Notes: generated by a model not told the origin, from the sequence alone. DNA of 64,000 nt from Xestospongia bergquistia (GCA_963965975.1 OZ014413.1:2490001-2554000), one strand, 5' to 3'. Shown: positions 12,164-22,509, numbered from the stretch's first letter. Translations and numbers: made by a program.

Positions 12164-12602
12164 TCCAAGTATGCTTAAGAGAATAGCTTTGGGGTCAGTA
12201 TTTATATTATTAGCTCTACCTTACTATAATTATCATTATGTTTGCTAGTAAGCAACATTTTCAATTAAACACAACATCTTATCATGCCGTTCTAATACGA
12301 TCATACGAGGCCTTCTAATTGGACTATGGTATGCCTACCAGTCAATAGGAGTAGCTATCAGATTAATATTAGATTTATCATTGTCAGATATACGCTGTCA
12401 ACACTGGCTGTACTTTGTGAACACAATTTTGACCATAGCTTCTTTCATTTCTTATATCATCATGTCTCGTTGTTACAAGTATCGTCAAAGAGAAGAACAC
12501 TCTGATATCAATCGTCAAGCTATTATTGAGGAGTATACAGAGAGTCAACTAATAACACAGGCTACAGAAATTGATGACATTTCCTGCAATAGTGTTGATT
12601 GA
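12164..12602 (+). pseudogene. Mosaic transporter fragment with the tail of an otherwise unseen subtype
   Basis: Two pieces are joined. The first (to about 12290) is nearly identical to A2 copy 1 around TM9 (compare 10330-10450). After a break comes a different C-terminus with an open frame to 12602: a hydrophobic segment, then RCYKYRQREEHSDINRQAI and an acidic end. It resembles the YKLRVRENEVN tail but belongs to no other copy in this window. No start codon of its own; probably not functional. Confidence 0.6.
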
Positions 12603-12714
12603 TAAGACATAATAATTACTTTTAAGTAAATTTTTAATGTTTCCTTATGTAGCATAAATTTACATTAACATGTTTGTTGTTTACATTAAAGAATTATCAA
12701 ATCCATTAACTCAA

Positions 12715-13504
12715 AGCAAAACCAGGACAACAATTGACACCATTATTTGTTTGCATAGTGGGTTTATGTTGTTCACATGAGTTCTTATAGAATAGCTTGT
12801 CATTTAACAAACAACTTAAATATCTACAATGCCTTGTATTTAATAGTTCGTTGCCCTCAAAAATTGCTTCAATTTTTATATTACTTTATCTAATGATGAT
12901 ATGTCCATTTTTCTACAAATACATACCAAGTATGCTTAAAGGAACTGGGTCTGGTGTTTGCCTTGTTGACTTCACTGTTCTACATACCCTACATCATCAT
13001 GTTTGCTTGTAAAGAACACTACAAATTAAACAGTACTTCATATAAAACTGTTGTTATAAGCATGTCCCATTGATTATAATGGCATATCCCAGACCAAATT
13101 AAAATATTGAGTGGCATACCGTTTGCTTTGATATTTCTAACATCTTTGGAGTTTACAATTGCTCAGTCTCCACATGAAATGAGAGGTTTGATGGTTGGAC
13201 TGTGGTATGCAGCATTTGGTGTTGTTTATATTTTCAGTATTTTTGGAAGGTATCCATTCAAATGTGAAGATGACATTATCTGCCAAAGTCTCTATTATAT
13301 ATATATATATAAATGTATGATTATTCTCATCATTGTAGTAGTGTTCCTAGTACTAGCTAAGTGGTGTATACCTTACGAGTGAGAAAGAATGAAGTTAACA
13401 TACATTGGATAGCTGAGAGGCATCATCAGTGATATATAGACCAAGAAATAGAATACAGAAGACAATTAGGACTTTCATTTGATTCTACAAACTCAACATC
13501 ATAA
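12715..13504 (+). pseudogene. Transporter 3' half, A1/A2-related subtype
   Basis: Spans the TM7 region (ACACCATTATTTGTTTGCAT) through the stop at 13502-13504. Recognisable: FYKYIPSMLKGTG, FTIAQSPHEMRG near 13150, a late TM, then RVRKNEVNIHWIAE and an end like A1 (GLSFDSTN). It is broken by frameshifts and by a 44-base inverted insertion at 13056-13099. No 5' half is present. Confidence 0.75.
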
Positions 13505-14639
13505 ATAAAATGAATATGAAATTTTTATTGATGTAAAATTCCATTTAATTAGAGTCAACAGCTTTGTAAACTTGAATTGTATTTTAATTTTCATTTGGTA
13601 TGAGTGTCAGCCAAGTGAAATAATGACACACACATTTTGAATTATTGTTGAACTTACTTAACTAAAATATTTACCGCAAAGAAGTAAGTGTATCAGTACA
13701 ACAAGTGGTTTATTCTCGACAATACATCTATGATCACCAACTACTAAGTACATGGAACAATACTACTTCAAGTTGATATTACCAATATTGATATTTAAAG
13801 AGTTAGTGCTTTTGTATTAATAAAGATGATGCTGGTGCATTTTTTTAATATTGTTACTTGAGATTTTCATTTTAATGTAAAGAGAAAGACATGAGAGACT
13901 TAGGTTAAAACCTGCTTGAGCTGTTAGTTGTGTTTACACTTCTATTCATGTTACATTACACTGTGAAGTGTAGTGAAAGTTATACTATACTGCCTGACTG
14001 ATAGAGCTCACACATAGATGCAGTTGGTATTAATGAGCTGTCAGTATGTCAATTGTTTAAAGGATAATATTATAAAAATGAACAAATAGACAATAGATGA
14101 CACTCTAAATACATTGAAGTCTGAGGCATGGTCACCTTAATAGTTCTACAGTTATAATGAAATGAAGTGCTTAACCTTTCTGCGGTCTTATCCAGAGCTT
14201 TCTTTATTCTATATAGCCTACTCAAATGACGTAATCTTACGTATGTGCGCAAGATGATTTGATGACTCAGCATTTCTCTTTAATCAAATGAAAAAAAGCT
14301 TTGCTTTTAGTGCGTCTACTGGATAATTTGCACTTTAATCGACAAAAGATCCAATACTTTCCAACTTCTTAGTAAAAGTTAATGATTCTCCAATGACAGC
14401 TATTGTGCTAGTATTTTTAGTTCGCACTCAATGTATCGACAAAATTAACTGCCAAAAGTAAGTAAAACTGTCATAATTTTCCAAAGAAGTATTTTGGCCA
14501 AAACTCTCATTTAAATAGTTGGAAAATGTCATAAGCTGTATACAGGAGGTTTTTATTGAATTCTCGAGTTTTCACTGAAAGCTGTGCATGATTTTTCGTT
14601 TTGACACTCCCTTTAATTTGGCAGTATTCTTAACGAAGT
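13505..14639. other. Spacer between cassette 1 and the retroelement
   Basis: No gene recognised. Unlike most spacers I see no copy elsewhere in the window. GC rises from about 14150 toward the retroelement, so part of 14150-14640 may be unrecognised element or older insertion sequence. Confidence 0.4.
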
Positions 14640-14835
14640 TTACTTAACGGTGATCATTACCTTGAATAAAGTTTCAGCGACACCATGGGCACATTTGCTA
14701 GGCAAGGGAATGGCCTCCACCCATTTTGTAAAATAATCTGAGACAGTGAGAATAAAACGATTCCCATTACTAGATCTTGGAGATATTGGGCCGACAAAGT
14801 CAATTGCCACATGGTACCATGGAGAATGTACTGAC
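14640..14835 (-). mobile_element. Ty3/Gypsy integrase fragment
   Basis: On the minus strand it encodes a piece of retroviral-type integrase core: WYHVAIDFVGP, then NRFILTVSDYFTKWVEAIP. These are the first two acidic positions of the D-D-E core. The downstream Glu region is missing. It joins the gag fragment at about 14832-14836. Described only as a relic; it cannot act alone. Confidence 0.85.
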
Positions 14836-14957
14836 TTGCCGTTTCTCGTCTTCTTGCGCAAGCCCAGAGGCGATACGGAATTGCTCAAAGCGACGTTTCC
14901 ACTTTGGCCATTCTTCAGGATTCCTGAAGTTGAAAGGCTCAGGAGGAGAGAGATGTA
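14836..14957 (-). mobile_element. Ty3/Gypsy gag N-terminal fragment, out of order
   Basis: Minus-strand translation gives PPEPFNFRNPEEWPKWKRRF and then SGLAQEDEKRQV, typical of the Gag start of Ty3/Gypsy-like elements. It lies downstream of the RT part and upstream of an integrase fragment, an order that does not exist in an intact element (gag-PR-RT-RNaseH-IN), so the left half is a recombinant. Confidence 0.75.
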
Positions 14958-16143
14958 GTGGTGACTCCCATCTCCAGAGGTTCCTTTTTCCTAGAAGTTC
15001 TCTCAGTGGGTGGGTGAGTTCAGCTAATCGAGGTGTAAATTTTCCTAATTGATTCACCATGCCTAGGAACCTTCTCAACTCTGTGACGTCCTTTGGGGGT
15101 TTCATCTTGTTAATTGCATCAGTTTTCTGAGGGTCTGGGTGTACCCCGTGTTTGTCAACTACATGACCTAGAAAAGTTAAACTACTTTTACTAAACTCAC
15201 ATTTTTCAGGATTGAGTGTGACTCCTGAACTTCCCTGAGGACGCTTTCATTCAGTGGTCGTAAGTCAACGCATATACGGATCGAGCCATTCTTTTTGGGT
15301 ACTGCAACCATACCAGCACACCATGGTGTTGGTTCGTCCACTTTTGATATAACTCCCAGAGACTCCATGCGTTCCAATTCTTTTTGGATTTTACTTCGAT
15401 ATTGTAGTGGGACTTGTCTTGGAGTGAACAAGGCATGTGGTTTGGCATCATCTTTTAATTTGATGGAGTACTCCTCTCCAAATGATCCCAATCCAGTAAA
15501 CACCGATGGATATTTCTCAAATAGTTGAGTCTTTTGGTCAAAAACAGCATCAGTTCTTGCAGCTATCTTGAGTGCCATGATTGCTGGTAACCCCAATAAA
15601 TTGGTCTTCAGCCCCCTAACGACAAAAATGAGTTGCTCAGATTGTTTCTCACCATATTTGACTTTTCCCCTAAATTGACCTATAGTTTTGAGTGTGTGAT
15701 GTGACGGTCCATACAGGATCTTAGATGTTGGTTGTAGGTTCACCTTTCTTAGTCCCTGATAATCTTTTTCTGACATTGCTGTCACCTCTGCTCCAGTGTC
15801 TACCTTGAACTGCAGCTTGGTGCCATTGACTTCTATTCTGGCTTTCCAATATTCATTGGCATCTGATATTAGTGTGTCCAAAAATACCGTGTTTAATTCC
15901 ATTTCGTTGGGACTCGAGTGAGTATTAACTTCTCCCACAACCTTAGAGTAACAGCATGAACTATAATGTCCTTTCTTGTTACACCGATGACATGTTGCCT
16001 CCTTTGCTGGGCATTTGTCTTTTTGATGTCCTTTACCACAGCGAGAACACTCTGCATTTCGTGACTTCGCCTTTTCTCTTCCACTGCGTGGTTCTTTTAT
16101 TTTACTGAATCTCTTCCCTCCTCTGACTTGGTCTACAGCTACA
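14958..16143 (-). mobile_element. Retroelement inverted repeat, left arm (gag zinc knuckles-protease-partial RT)
   Basis: Mirror image of 16159-17344; positions pair as x and 32302-x, and conceptual translations in three frames agree exactly. Reading leftwards: two CCHC zinc knuckles of gag (about 15952-16049), an aspartic protease with DTGAEV (near 15800), the RT N-terminal part, then a deletion that removes the RT palm including its catalytic Asp pair, then the RT thumb/connection start. Dead element. After 14958 the arm runs into gag and integrase fragments, where the two sides differ. Confidence 0.92.
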
Positions 16144-16158
16144 AGGTACAGGCGCTCA
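16144..16158. other. 15-bp centre of the retroelement palindrome
   Basis: AGGTACAGGCGCTCA is the only sequence between the two arms and is not self-complementary. A centre this short is typical of fold-back inverted duplication. Confidence 0.9.
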
Positions 16159-17344
16159 TGTAGCTGTAGACCAAGTCAGAGGAGGGAAGAGATTCAGTAA
16201 AATAAAAGAACCACGCAGTGGAAGAGAAAAGGCGAAGTCACGAAATGCAGAGTGTTCTCGCTGTGGTAAAGGACATCAAAAAGACAAATGCCCAGCAAAG
16301 GAGGCAACATGTCATCGGTGTAACAAGAAAGGACATTATAGTTCATGCTGTTACTCTAAGGTTGTGGGAGAAGTTAATACTCACTCGAGTCCCAACGAAA
16401 TGGAATTAAACACGGTATTTTTGGACACACTAATATCAGATGCCAATGAATATTGGAAAGCCAGAATAGAAGTCAATGGCACCAAGCTGCAGTTCAAGGT
16501 AGACACTGGAGCAGAGGTGACAGCAATGTCAGAAAAAGATTATCAGGGACTAAGAAAGGTGAACCTACAACCAACATCTAAGATCCTGTATGGACCGTCA
16601 CATCACACACTCAAAACTATAGGTCAATTTAGGGGAAAAGTCAAATATGGTGAGAAACAATCTGAGCAACTCATTTTTGTCGTTAGGGGGCTGAAGACCA
16701 ATTTATTGGGGTTACCAGCAATCATGGCACTCAAGATAGCTGCAAGAACTGATGCTGTTTTTGACCAAAAGACTCAACTATTTGAGAAATATCCATCGGT
16801 GTTTACTGGATTGGGATCATTTGGAGAGGAGTACTCCATCAAATTAAAAGATGATGCCAAACCACATGCCTTGTTCACTCCAAGACAAGTCCCACTACAA
16901 TATCGAAGTAAAATCCAAAAAGAATTGGAACGCATGGAGTCTCTGGGAGTTATATCAAAAGTGGACGAACCAACACCATGGTGTGCTGGTATGGTTGCAG
17001 TACCCAAAAAGAATGGCTCGATCCGTATATGCGTTGACTTACGACCACTGAATGAAAGCGTCCTCAGGGAAGTTCAGGAGTCACACTCAATCCTGAAAAA
17101 TGTGAGTTTAGTAAAAGTAGTTTAACTTTTCTAGGTCATGTAGTTGACAAACACGGGGTACACCCAGACCCTCAGAAAACTGATGCAATTAACAAGATGA
17201 AACCCCCAAAGGACGTCACAGAGTTGAGAAGGTTCCTAGGCATGGTGAATCAATTAGGAAAATTTACACCTCGATTAGCTGAACTCACCCACCCACTGAG
17301 AGAACTTCTAGGAAAAAGGAACCTCTGGAGATGGGAGTCACCAC
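16159..17344 (+). mobile_element. Retroelement inverted repeat, right arm (gag zinc knuckles-protease-partial RT)
   Basis: Open frame from the arm start through 17125. Two zinc knuckles with C-x2-C-x4-H-x4-C spacing occupy about 16253-16350. The aspartic protease motif VDTGAEVTAM has its catalytic Asp at 16502-16504. The RT fingers region includes PTPWCAGMVAVPKKNGSIRI, ending at about 17070. Then about 80-odd codons expected for the palm (with the YxDD-type site) are missing and the frame shifts. After 17083 it resumes as LNPEKCEF, FLGHVVDKHGVHPDP and a thumb region to RRFLGMVNQLGKF. Both arms carry the same deletion, so the deletion came before the inverted duplication. Confidence 0.92.
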
Positions 17345-17670
17345 AGAACGTAGCATTTTCCCAAATTAAGGAAGAACTATCAAAGCTCACAACACTAGTA
17401 CCATACAACATGGAAGCAGAAACAAAGGTCAGTGCACATTCTTCCTCATATGGGGTAGGAGCAGTTCTACTGCAGAAACAACAACAATCGTGGAGACCAG
17501 TTGCTTATGCCTCTCGCTCACTATCTGAAACTGAAAAGAGATATGCCCAAGTGGAGAAGGAGGCATTGGCCATCACCTGGGCATGCGAAAGGTTTTCGAC
17601 ATATCTGTTAGGTATGCAATTCCCACCACAGTGGGAAGAAACAGACAAGAACTCACAAGATAGAACTTGA
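17345..17670 (+). mobile_element. Retroelement RNase H fragment and pol C-terminus (right side only)
   Basis: Continues in frame from the right arm. SYGVGAVLLQ, RPVAYASRSLSETEKRYAQV and EKEALAITWACERF identify a Ty3/Gypsy RNase H. The first active-site Asp, normally just before S-S-Y-G-V-G, is His here (S-A-H-S-S-S). RNase H breaks off after RFSTYLLGMQF, and a short hydrophilic end runs to the TGA at 17668-17670, so integrase was deleted on this side. Confidence 0.85.
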
Positions 17671-17675
17671 CCACC

Positions 17676-17879
17676 AAAGAAAGGGAGATGTGGCATAACT
17701 GTAAAGCATTGTTACAAATGTGTTAACTTATGTGTAAATGTGTTATAGGACAGTACTAATGTGTTATATCTGTGGAATGTATACTTTACTATTTAAGTTA
17801 CTGATTTTGTGATTTGAGATATAATATAATTGTGATAGTTGTTAAAAGAGATACTTCGTCAAATACTACATTCATCACA
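17676..17879 (+). mobile_element. Polypurine tract and 3' LTR-like sequence
   Basis: The purine run AAAGAAAGGGAGA (17676-17688) is directly followed by TGTGGCATAAC and, 191 bp on, CATTCATCACA. TGTG...CACA ends are what an LTR should have. A TATTTAAG box lies at about 17792. No matching 5' LTR is found on the left side. The bases after the LTR, GGTAGCA, resemble the start of a tRNA primer-binding site, so a 5'-LTR origin is an alternative. Confidence 0.65.
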
Positions 17880-18435
17880 GGTAGCAACCTACATGTGTTG
17901 ATATAAGACAATACCAAATTTTAAACAAACTTACCATTTCTTTGACATCATTCTATATACCTTTCCACATAAATCGTTCCTTTGTTCAGTTTGTAGAGAT
18001 AGCGACACATGCGGATACAAAAATGCAGGGTGGGATAAAAAACAACCTAGCAATTTTTGGTCCTAGGACCAAATAATTGCGTAGGATAAAATACTGCGTG
18101 ACAGTACAGTTTCGCTACCGTCCACTATATTTTGGTGGCTACCAGTGCCTTGTTTGCCGACTTAAAGCAGTTCAAAGCCATTTACCCGGGTGACAGACAG
18201 ACACACACACACACACACACTGACAGACTACCTCGCTGTGGGGCCACTCACATCGAGGTTAATAACATGCAAACGCGGCGATTCATTATGCTAACTGAAA
18301 ATTTAGAAAATGAATTCAATGCAACAATGTAAAAGACCAAAAAAATAATACAAAAGCTGCAGTAATATATTATATATGCATTAGCTGCAGTAATATATTT
18401 TGACAATGAAGTATTTTTTCGAAAGTTTAATTAGT
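17880..18435. repeat. Repetitive flank with (AC)n block
   Basis: No gene supported. About 17980-18270 is less AT-rich and holds GGTGACAGACAGAC followed by (AC)n and CTGACAGACTACCTCGCTGT. A similar CAGACAC...ACACACTGGCAGACTA tract is at 23730-23772, suggesting a dispersed repeat. AGCTGCAGTAATATAT occurs twice at 18355-18400. Confidence 0.45.
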
Positions 18436-19017
18436 CTATATGACATTAAAAATAAGAAACACTACACCTGCTTCTACACCAACTTCGGTCAAGGTTGACA
18501 CCAACTTAATTTTATGATCAGTGACAGTTTTGACGTCATTATGGACTCCAAGGCTTTTAGCAAGTTCATCAATGAAATCCTGACAATTGTTAGCAAAGAC
18601 TTTATATCCTCCCATTGTACGAAGTACTTTAAGACATTCATCAAAAATAGTGAAACCAGAGGAAGCAATTTTTCCAACATATCCTTTTCTTAGGTCAGGG
18701 TAATTTTTTAAATCCATTATAAAAAAACGAACAATGACTTTTACATTGCCATTTTCCATTGTTTCCTTGTTGAGCAACTCAATTGCAAATGCTTTTTTCG
18801 TGTCTGCATGTTCGAACATAAGAGACCAGCGTCCAAATGTTTCTTTAGAGAGGACGTAAGTATGCCATTTTGCTTCAGTAAAAGGGTTGGGAAAGAACGA
18901 ACTATTATAACATTTATAGATTGCAAAATTTGTAAAAACGTTTTTTACAAATTTACAACACTTTATCTTACAGAGCTCCAAATTTTTAACATAATAACTA
19001 TGTATGTGTAATAACAT
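18436..19017 (-). CDS. LRAT/NlpC-P60-like small protein, probable non-catalytic paralogue
   Basis: 193 residues from the ATG at 19017 (complement). The second half contains VFANNCQDFIDEL (140-152), the Asn-Cys motif of circularly permuted papain-fold proteins such as LRAT/HRASLS. It ends in a hydrophobic stretch (about 172-192), as in tail-anchored family members. Where the neighbouring paralogue has HW, this protein has RW (63-64, GRWSLMF), so the catalytic His appears lost. The first ~45 residues are Cys/Lys-rich and look unlike a domain. A GTAAGATA after codons for ELC could be a splice donor, so the true 5' end may differ. Family assignment is tentative; the paralogy to the next gene is firmer. 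Confidence 0.55.
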   Translation of the reverse strand: MLLHIHSYYVKNLELCKIKCCKFVKNVFTNFAIYKCYNSSFFPNPFTEAKWHTYVLSKETFGRWSLMFEHADTKKAFAIELLNKETMENGNVKVIVRFFIMDLKNYPDLRKGYVGKIASSGFTIFDECLKVLRTMGGYKVFANNCQDFIDELAKSLGVHNDVKTVTDHKIKLVSTLTEVGVEAGVVFLIFNVI

Positions 19018-19582
19018 CACTGACAATATACACAAATTTGTGATGAAAGCAGGAAATCACTGGATATATATCTACACGTGTGTATTAATGTTAATTACTA
19101 ATTATAAAGTTTTAAAGATAGCTATTTCCCTACAGCTTTTTAACAGCTTTCACAGCCCACGAGTATTAATTGTTCTATATCTTTACATCAGGCAAAATGT
19201 TATATCAAAAAGATCTAATTTCCATAATGTTTGTCAAATTTGATGATTGGCAGGAAAAAATACTTGAAGGATATTTAAGCATTCCAGAAAATGATATATA
19301 GGTAAAAATTAATGAAATCAAACATATGTGCACATGTATATGGTTTTGATAACACACAATTTGATGTTGTCATCTTTCTTCAACTATACATACTGTTGTT
19401 GCTGTCATTATTATCTTATCCATTTATTTATGAAAAAGAAAAAAACAAATACAGGTTTTAGAACAACTACTTAACCATTTTAAAGTTAATATAATCATAT
19501 AATGAATAAACTGTTAATTAAACAAAATATTTAAATTTCAGGAGTGATATATGATCTATATAACACATAATCTCAAGTCTTA
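19018..19582. other. Spacer between the two LRAT-like genes
   Basis: AT-rich, no gene recognised, not seen elsewhere in the window. It should contain the promoter of the 18436 gene and the 3' end of the 19583 gene. Confidence 0.4.
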
Positions 19583-20194
19583 TTATATTTTGAGGAAAAC
19601 ACGAAGGACAACACCAACAATAGCATACATAAGTGGTACAAGAATATCACTTGATGGAATAACTCGCTGAAGAGTTCCAAAATCAGCTGCAAGGTCAGCA
19701 ACATAATGTTGACAGTTGTGGCCATCTGATACGTACTGACCAAAGTTTCTAAGGACAACATGAGCACGACAAAGAATCCTCAACATTGAAGTGTGTATTT
19801 GTCCTAAGTAGGGTAAGTTGTTAACAGCTACATTAACAGCCCTCATTCGAAAATCCACTTGACGACCATGAATTAATACTAGGTCAACGAAAAAGGAATT
19901 TCCAGTATTTACTGATCGAAATAGTAGACACCAATGAAAACAATTGCCACTACTACACAGATAAACATCCCAGAATACATTAGCAGTTGGAACACCAATT
20001 ATATGTGGGTTATTTATCCAAAACATTATTGAATCTCCAAGCATTTGTATGTTAGTAATATTATAGGCAGCAGCAACATGAGAAAGAGAAGGTGATGAAG
20101 CCATATTTTTTACTATTGAAATTTTAGGATTTAACTTTGGCTTTAAAGGATTACTGTGCACAGTTTTATAACTGTGTAAGACAGTTACCAGCAT
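19583..20194 (-). CDS. LRAT/NlpC-P60-like small protein with His and Cys kept
   Basis: 203 residues from the ATG at 20194 (complement); an internal Met at residue 31 (VKNMASS) is an alternative start. FHWCLLF with H87 fits the HWxxY-like His motif of LRAT-type enzymes, and GHNCQHYVADLAADFG with C161 fits the NCEHFV-like nucleophile motif; the order His then Cys is right for this fold. A C-terminal hydrophobic segment (183-202) could anchor it to a membrane. Known relatives act as acyltransferases or phospholipases on lipids; that activity is inferred only. Paralogue of the gene 550 bp downstream on the same strand. Confidence 0.6.
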   Translation of the reverse strand: MLVTVLHSYKTVHSNPLKPKLNPKISIVKNMASSPSLSHVAAAYNITNIQMLGDSIMFWINNPHIIGVPTANVFWDVYLCSSGNCFHWCLLFRSVNTGNSFFVDLVLIHGRQVDFRMRAVNVAVNNLPYLGQIHTSMLRILCRAHVVLRNFGQYVSDGHNCQHYVADLAADFGTLQRVIPSSDILVPLMYAIVGVVLRVFLKI

Positions 20195-20528
20195 GTAGCA
20201 ATTATCTCCATGAATACACAGTAATTAAATCAGGTAATTATGAAGTGTCTTTACGATACTGTAAAATAAAAATACACACATATACAAAAGTACCTTTATA
20301 TGGAAAATTTACATTTTATTTTATAGAATAGCTTATGTCTCTTTTTCATGTCTATAGTAAACAGCAATAGATTTATGTAAACATATATGAAGGAAACACA
20401 AATAATAGACACTTATTGAATCAACCTAACACTGAAGTGTGAAAACTTATCAACTGACTACTCACTCTTAGAGAAAAACACTCATTGTTTACAGAGAGAC
20501 TAATCTAAGAAAAGAGTAACCAGATCAG

Positions 20529-20945
20529 ATGGCCAAGATTACTAGTAAATGCAGGGACCAATGTGTATTTTCTCGATCAGCAATATTAGTCATTCTCTGG
20601 AATGCTTTGATGTATGCTCATTTAAATTTAATTTGATATTTTATAGAAACAACTTATGTTAACAGCCATCAACATCAATAACATGTTTTTGATATCAACT
20701 ATTGTTCAATTTATTTCTTATTTCCATTCATTTGTCTAACTATGGATATAAAGACAGACATATATAAGACTATCATTACTTACGCTCATTAGTCATTTGT
20801 GTCATGGATAATAACAGGCTTGAGTGTCATTGTTAAAACGTATTAAAATTTAGATAAACACTTTTTGGCACCGTTACGCTTTGGTTATATTTTACAGCTA
20901 CTTGGGTACAGCAGTATTGGGTCTAATATTGTCTAGGTCTTGTGT
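20529..20945 (+). pseudogene. A2-like transporter, 5' fragment
   Basis: Starts at an ATG (20529, MAKITSKCRDQC) and matches the A2 N-terminus (AILVILWNALMYAHLNLI), but a TGA at 20634-20636 stops it after 35 codons. Beyond that the TM1-TM4 region is recognisable (GATATAAAGACAGA near 20740, TCTAATATTGT near 20930) with more lesions, then homology ends. Divergent from the other A2 copies, so an old remnant. Confidence 0.75.
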
Positions 20946-22509
20946 CACATCTCTTAATAGCCATTGAACAAATGAAGGCTAACAAATCATTTGTAATCAA
21001 GTTTTAAGAGTGATAAATAAATTTATATACGCGTTGTCATTATGTTAATAATAAACATAATCATAATTATGCTATTGATAGATTACTTGTCAGTAAAGTG
21101 TCTTTACAATACTGTTATAACATTAACATGCAATACAGATAGATTGCCGTTTAAAACATTATTTGCCAAATTCTTAAATACTAGTTACTAATTCTGAAAA
21201 ATTGTTGTTAATCTTGTTATATTCATAGAGTCCCTGACACCATCTAAATATTATATGTAATCTTTTTTTAGTTAACTACTACAATCTTATAGTAAAGAAC
21301 AGATAAAATTTAGTTAGCTAACTAAAAGTATTCAATAATATGTAAAACTAAATAAAACTAACTAAAATTATCTACTAAGAAAGTAAAAGTAACTGTAACC
21401 ATCTATAGCTACAAGTATAAGTGTAATTAACTACAAGTAACTATAACCACTGTAATAACTAACTCTACTAAGTTACTGTAACTAATTGTAATTAACTATA
21501 TATAACTGTATGTAACTCTAGAAAGTCTATCTATATATAAGTTGCTATAACTAACTGCAACTAACTCTAGTAAGTAACAACAACCAATTACAAATAACTG
21601 TAACTAACTGTAACTAACTCTAGTAAGTAACAACAACCAATTACAAATAACTGTAAGTAATTGTAACTAACTCTAGTAAGTAACAACAACCAATTATAAA
21701 TTACTGTAACTAACAGTAATTAACTAAAACTATTCTAGCTAATAGATACATTCAACAGTTGAAAACCTGCATGCTAAATTGAAATCTTTATATTGATCTA
21801 CATAACTAGTTATTTTCATGACTTTCTTTTAATTAAGTTTATTCAATTAATTCCTTAGCATATGCAAAAAGTGTTTTGCTTATTACATAATGTAACTTGG
21901 TCTGTAGTCTGTAATCATAGTAGAACTCTATTAGCTTTACAATATACTCATCAGGTGAACTTACAAGCATTTTAACTAAAGTATTGAGTACTAACTTAAA
22001 TGCTAAAAAGTATCAAGTAATAACTGAAAGTGAAATAAAACAAAGAAGCATAGTTACAAATTACAAATCAAAGTACTATTAATTAGAACAGGAAGTGGAG
22101 TAAAAGATTGAAATGGGACTATTTCTAGAGTAAAGACATTGATCTGAATTAGTGTCAACAAAATATCTTCGTCAATCATTTATTTACAAGCTAAGAATAT
22201 TTGTTCTTTTAACTTATACCTTGCCAATTTTGGAAAATATAATACAAAGAAAAAACATAAATGTCTTTCAGAAACATTAATTAAGAGTTTACAGTACAAT
22301 AGCTGTACCTATTGGCCAATTTATAAGAAAAGTCTTTAAAGAAGTTAGCTTAACCATTCAAAATATATCCAATGCACAGTTAATATTTAATAAATGCATA
22401 AAGAATTGATATGGTAATCAGCAATACTTCTTTTAAGCACTATATTACTATCAAAATTTATGTTGAGTACCACAAATATAAAAAGATAAGCATTGTTGAC
22501 ATGTGTGCC
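20946..22509. other. Spacer with minisatellite
   Basis: No gene. 21240-21740 is low-complexity, built from AACTAACT/GTAACTA words and containing the 53-bp tandem repeat. A tail-like echo of a B gene (GAACAGGAAGTGGAGTAAAAG near 22087) is visible but too short to call. Confidence 0.5.
21553..21715. repeat. 53-bp minisatellite, about three units
   Basis: CTCTAGTAAGTAACAACAAC recurs at 21565, 21618 and 21671, giving a period of 53 bp. Each unit continues with CAATTA(C/T)AAAT and GTAACTAA words. Confidence 0.9.

Noticed and set aside
15295..15528. 77-codon ORFs antisense to the RT region in both retroelement arms
   Set aside because: They are shadows of the RT coding strand; the same ORF appears in both arms because the arms are identical.
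18132..18332. 66-codon + strand ORF across the (AC)n block
   Set aside because: Its middle is a translated microsatellite (repeated Thr-His); no domain and no conserved copy.
21240..21740. CRISPR-like repeat-spacer structure
   Set aside because: Repeats are contiguous minisatellite units with no unique spacers, in a eukaryotic context.
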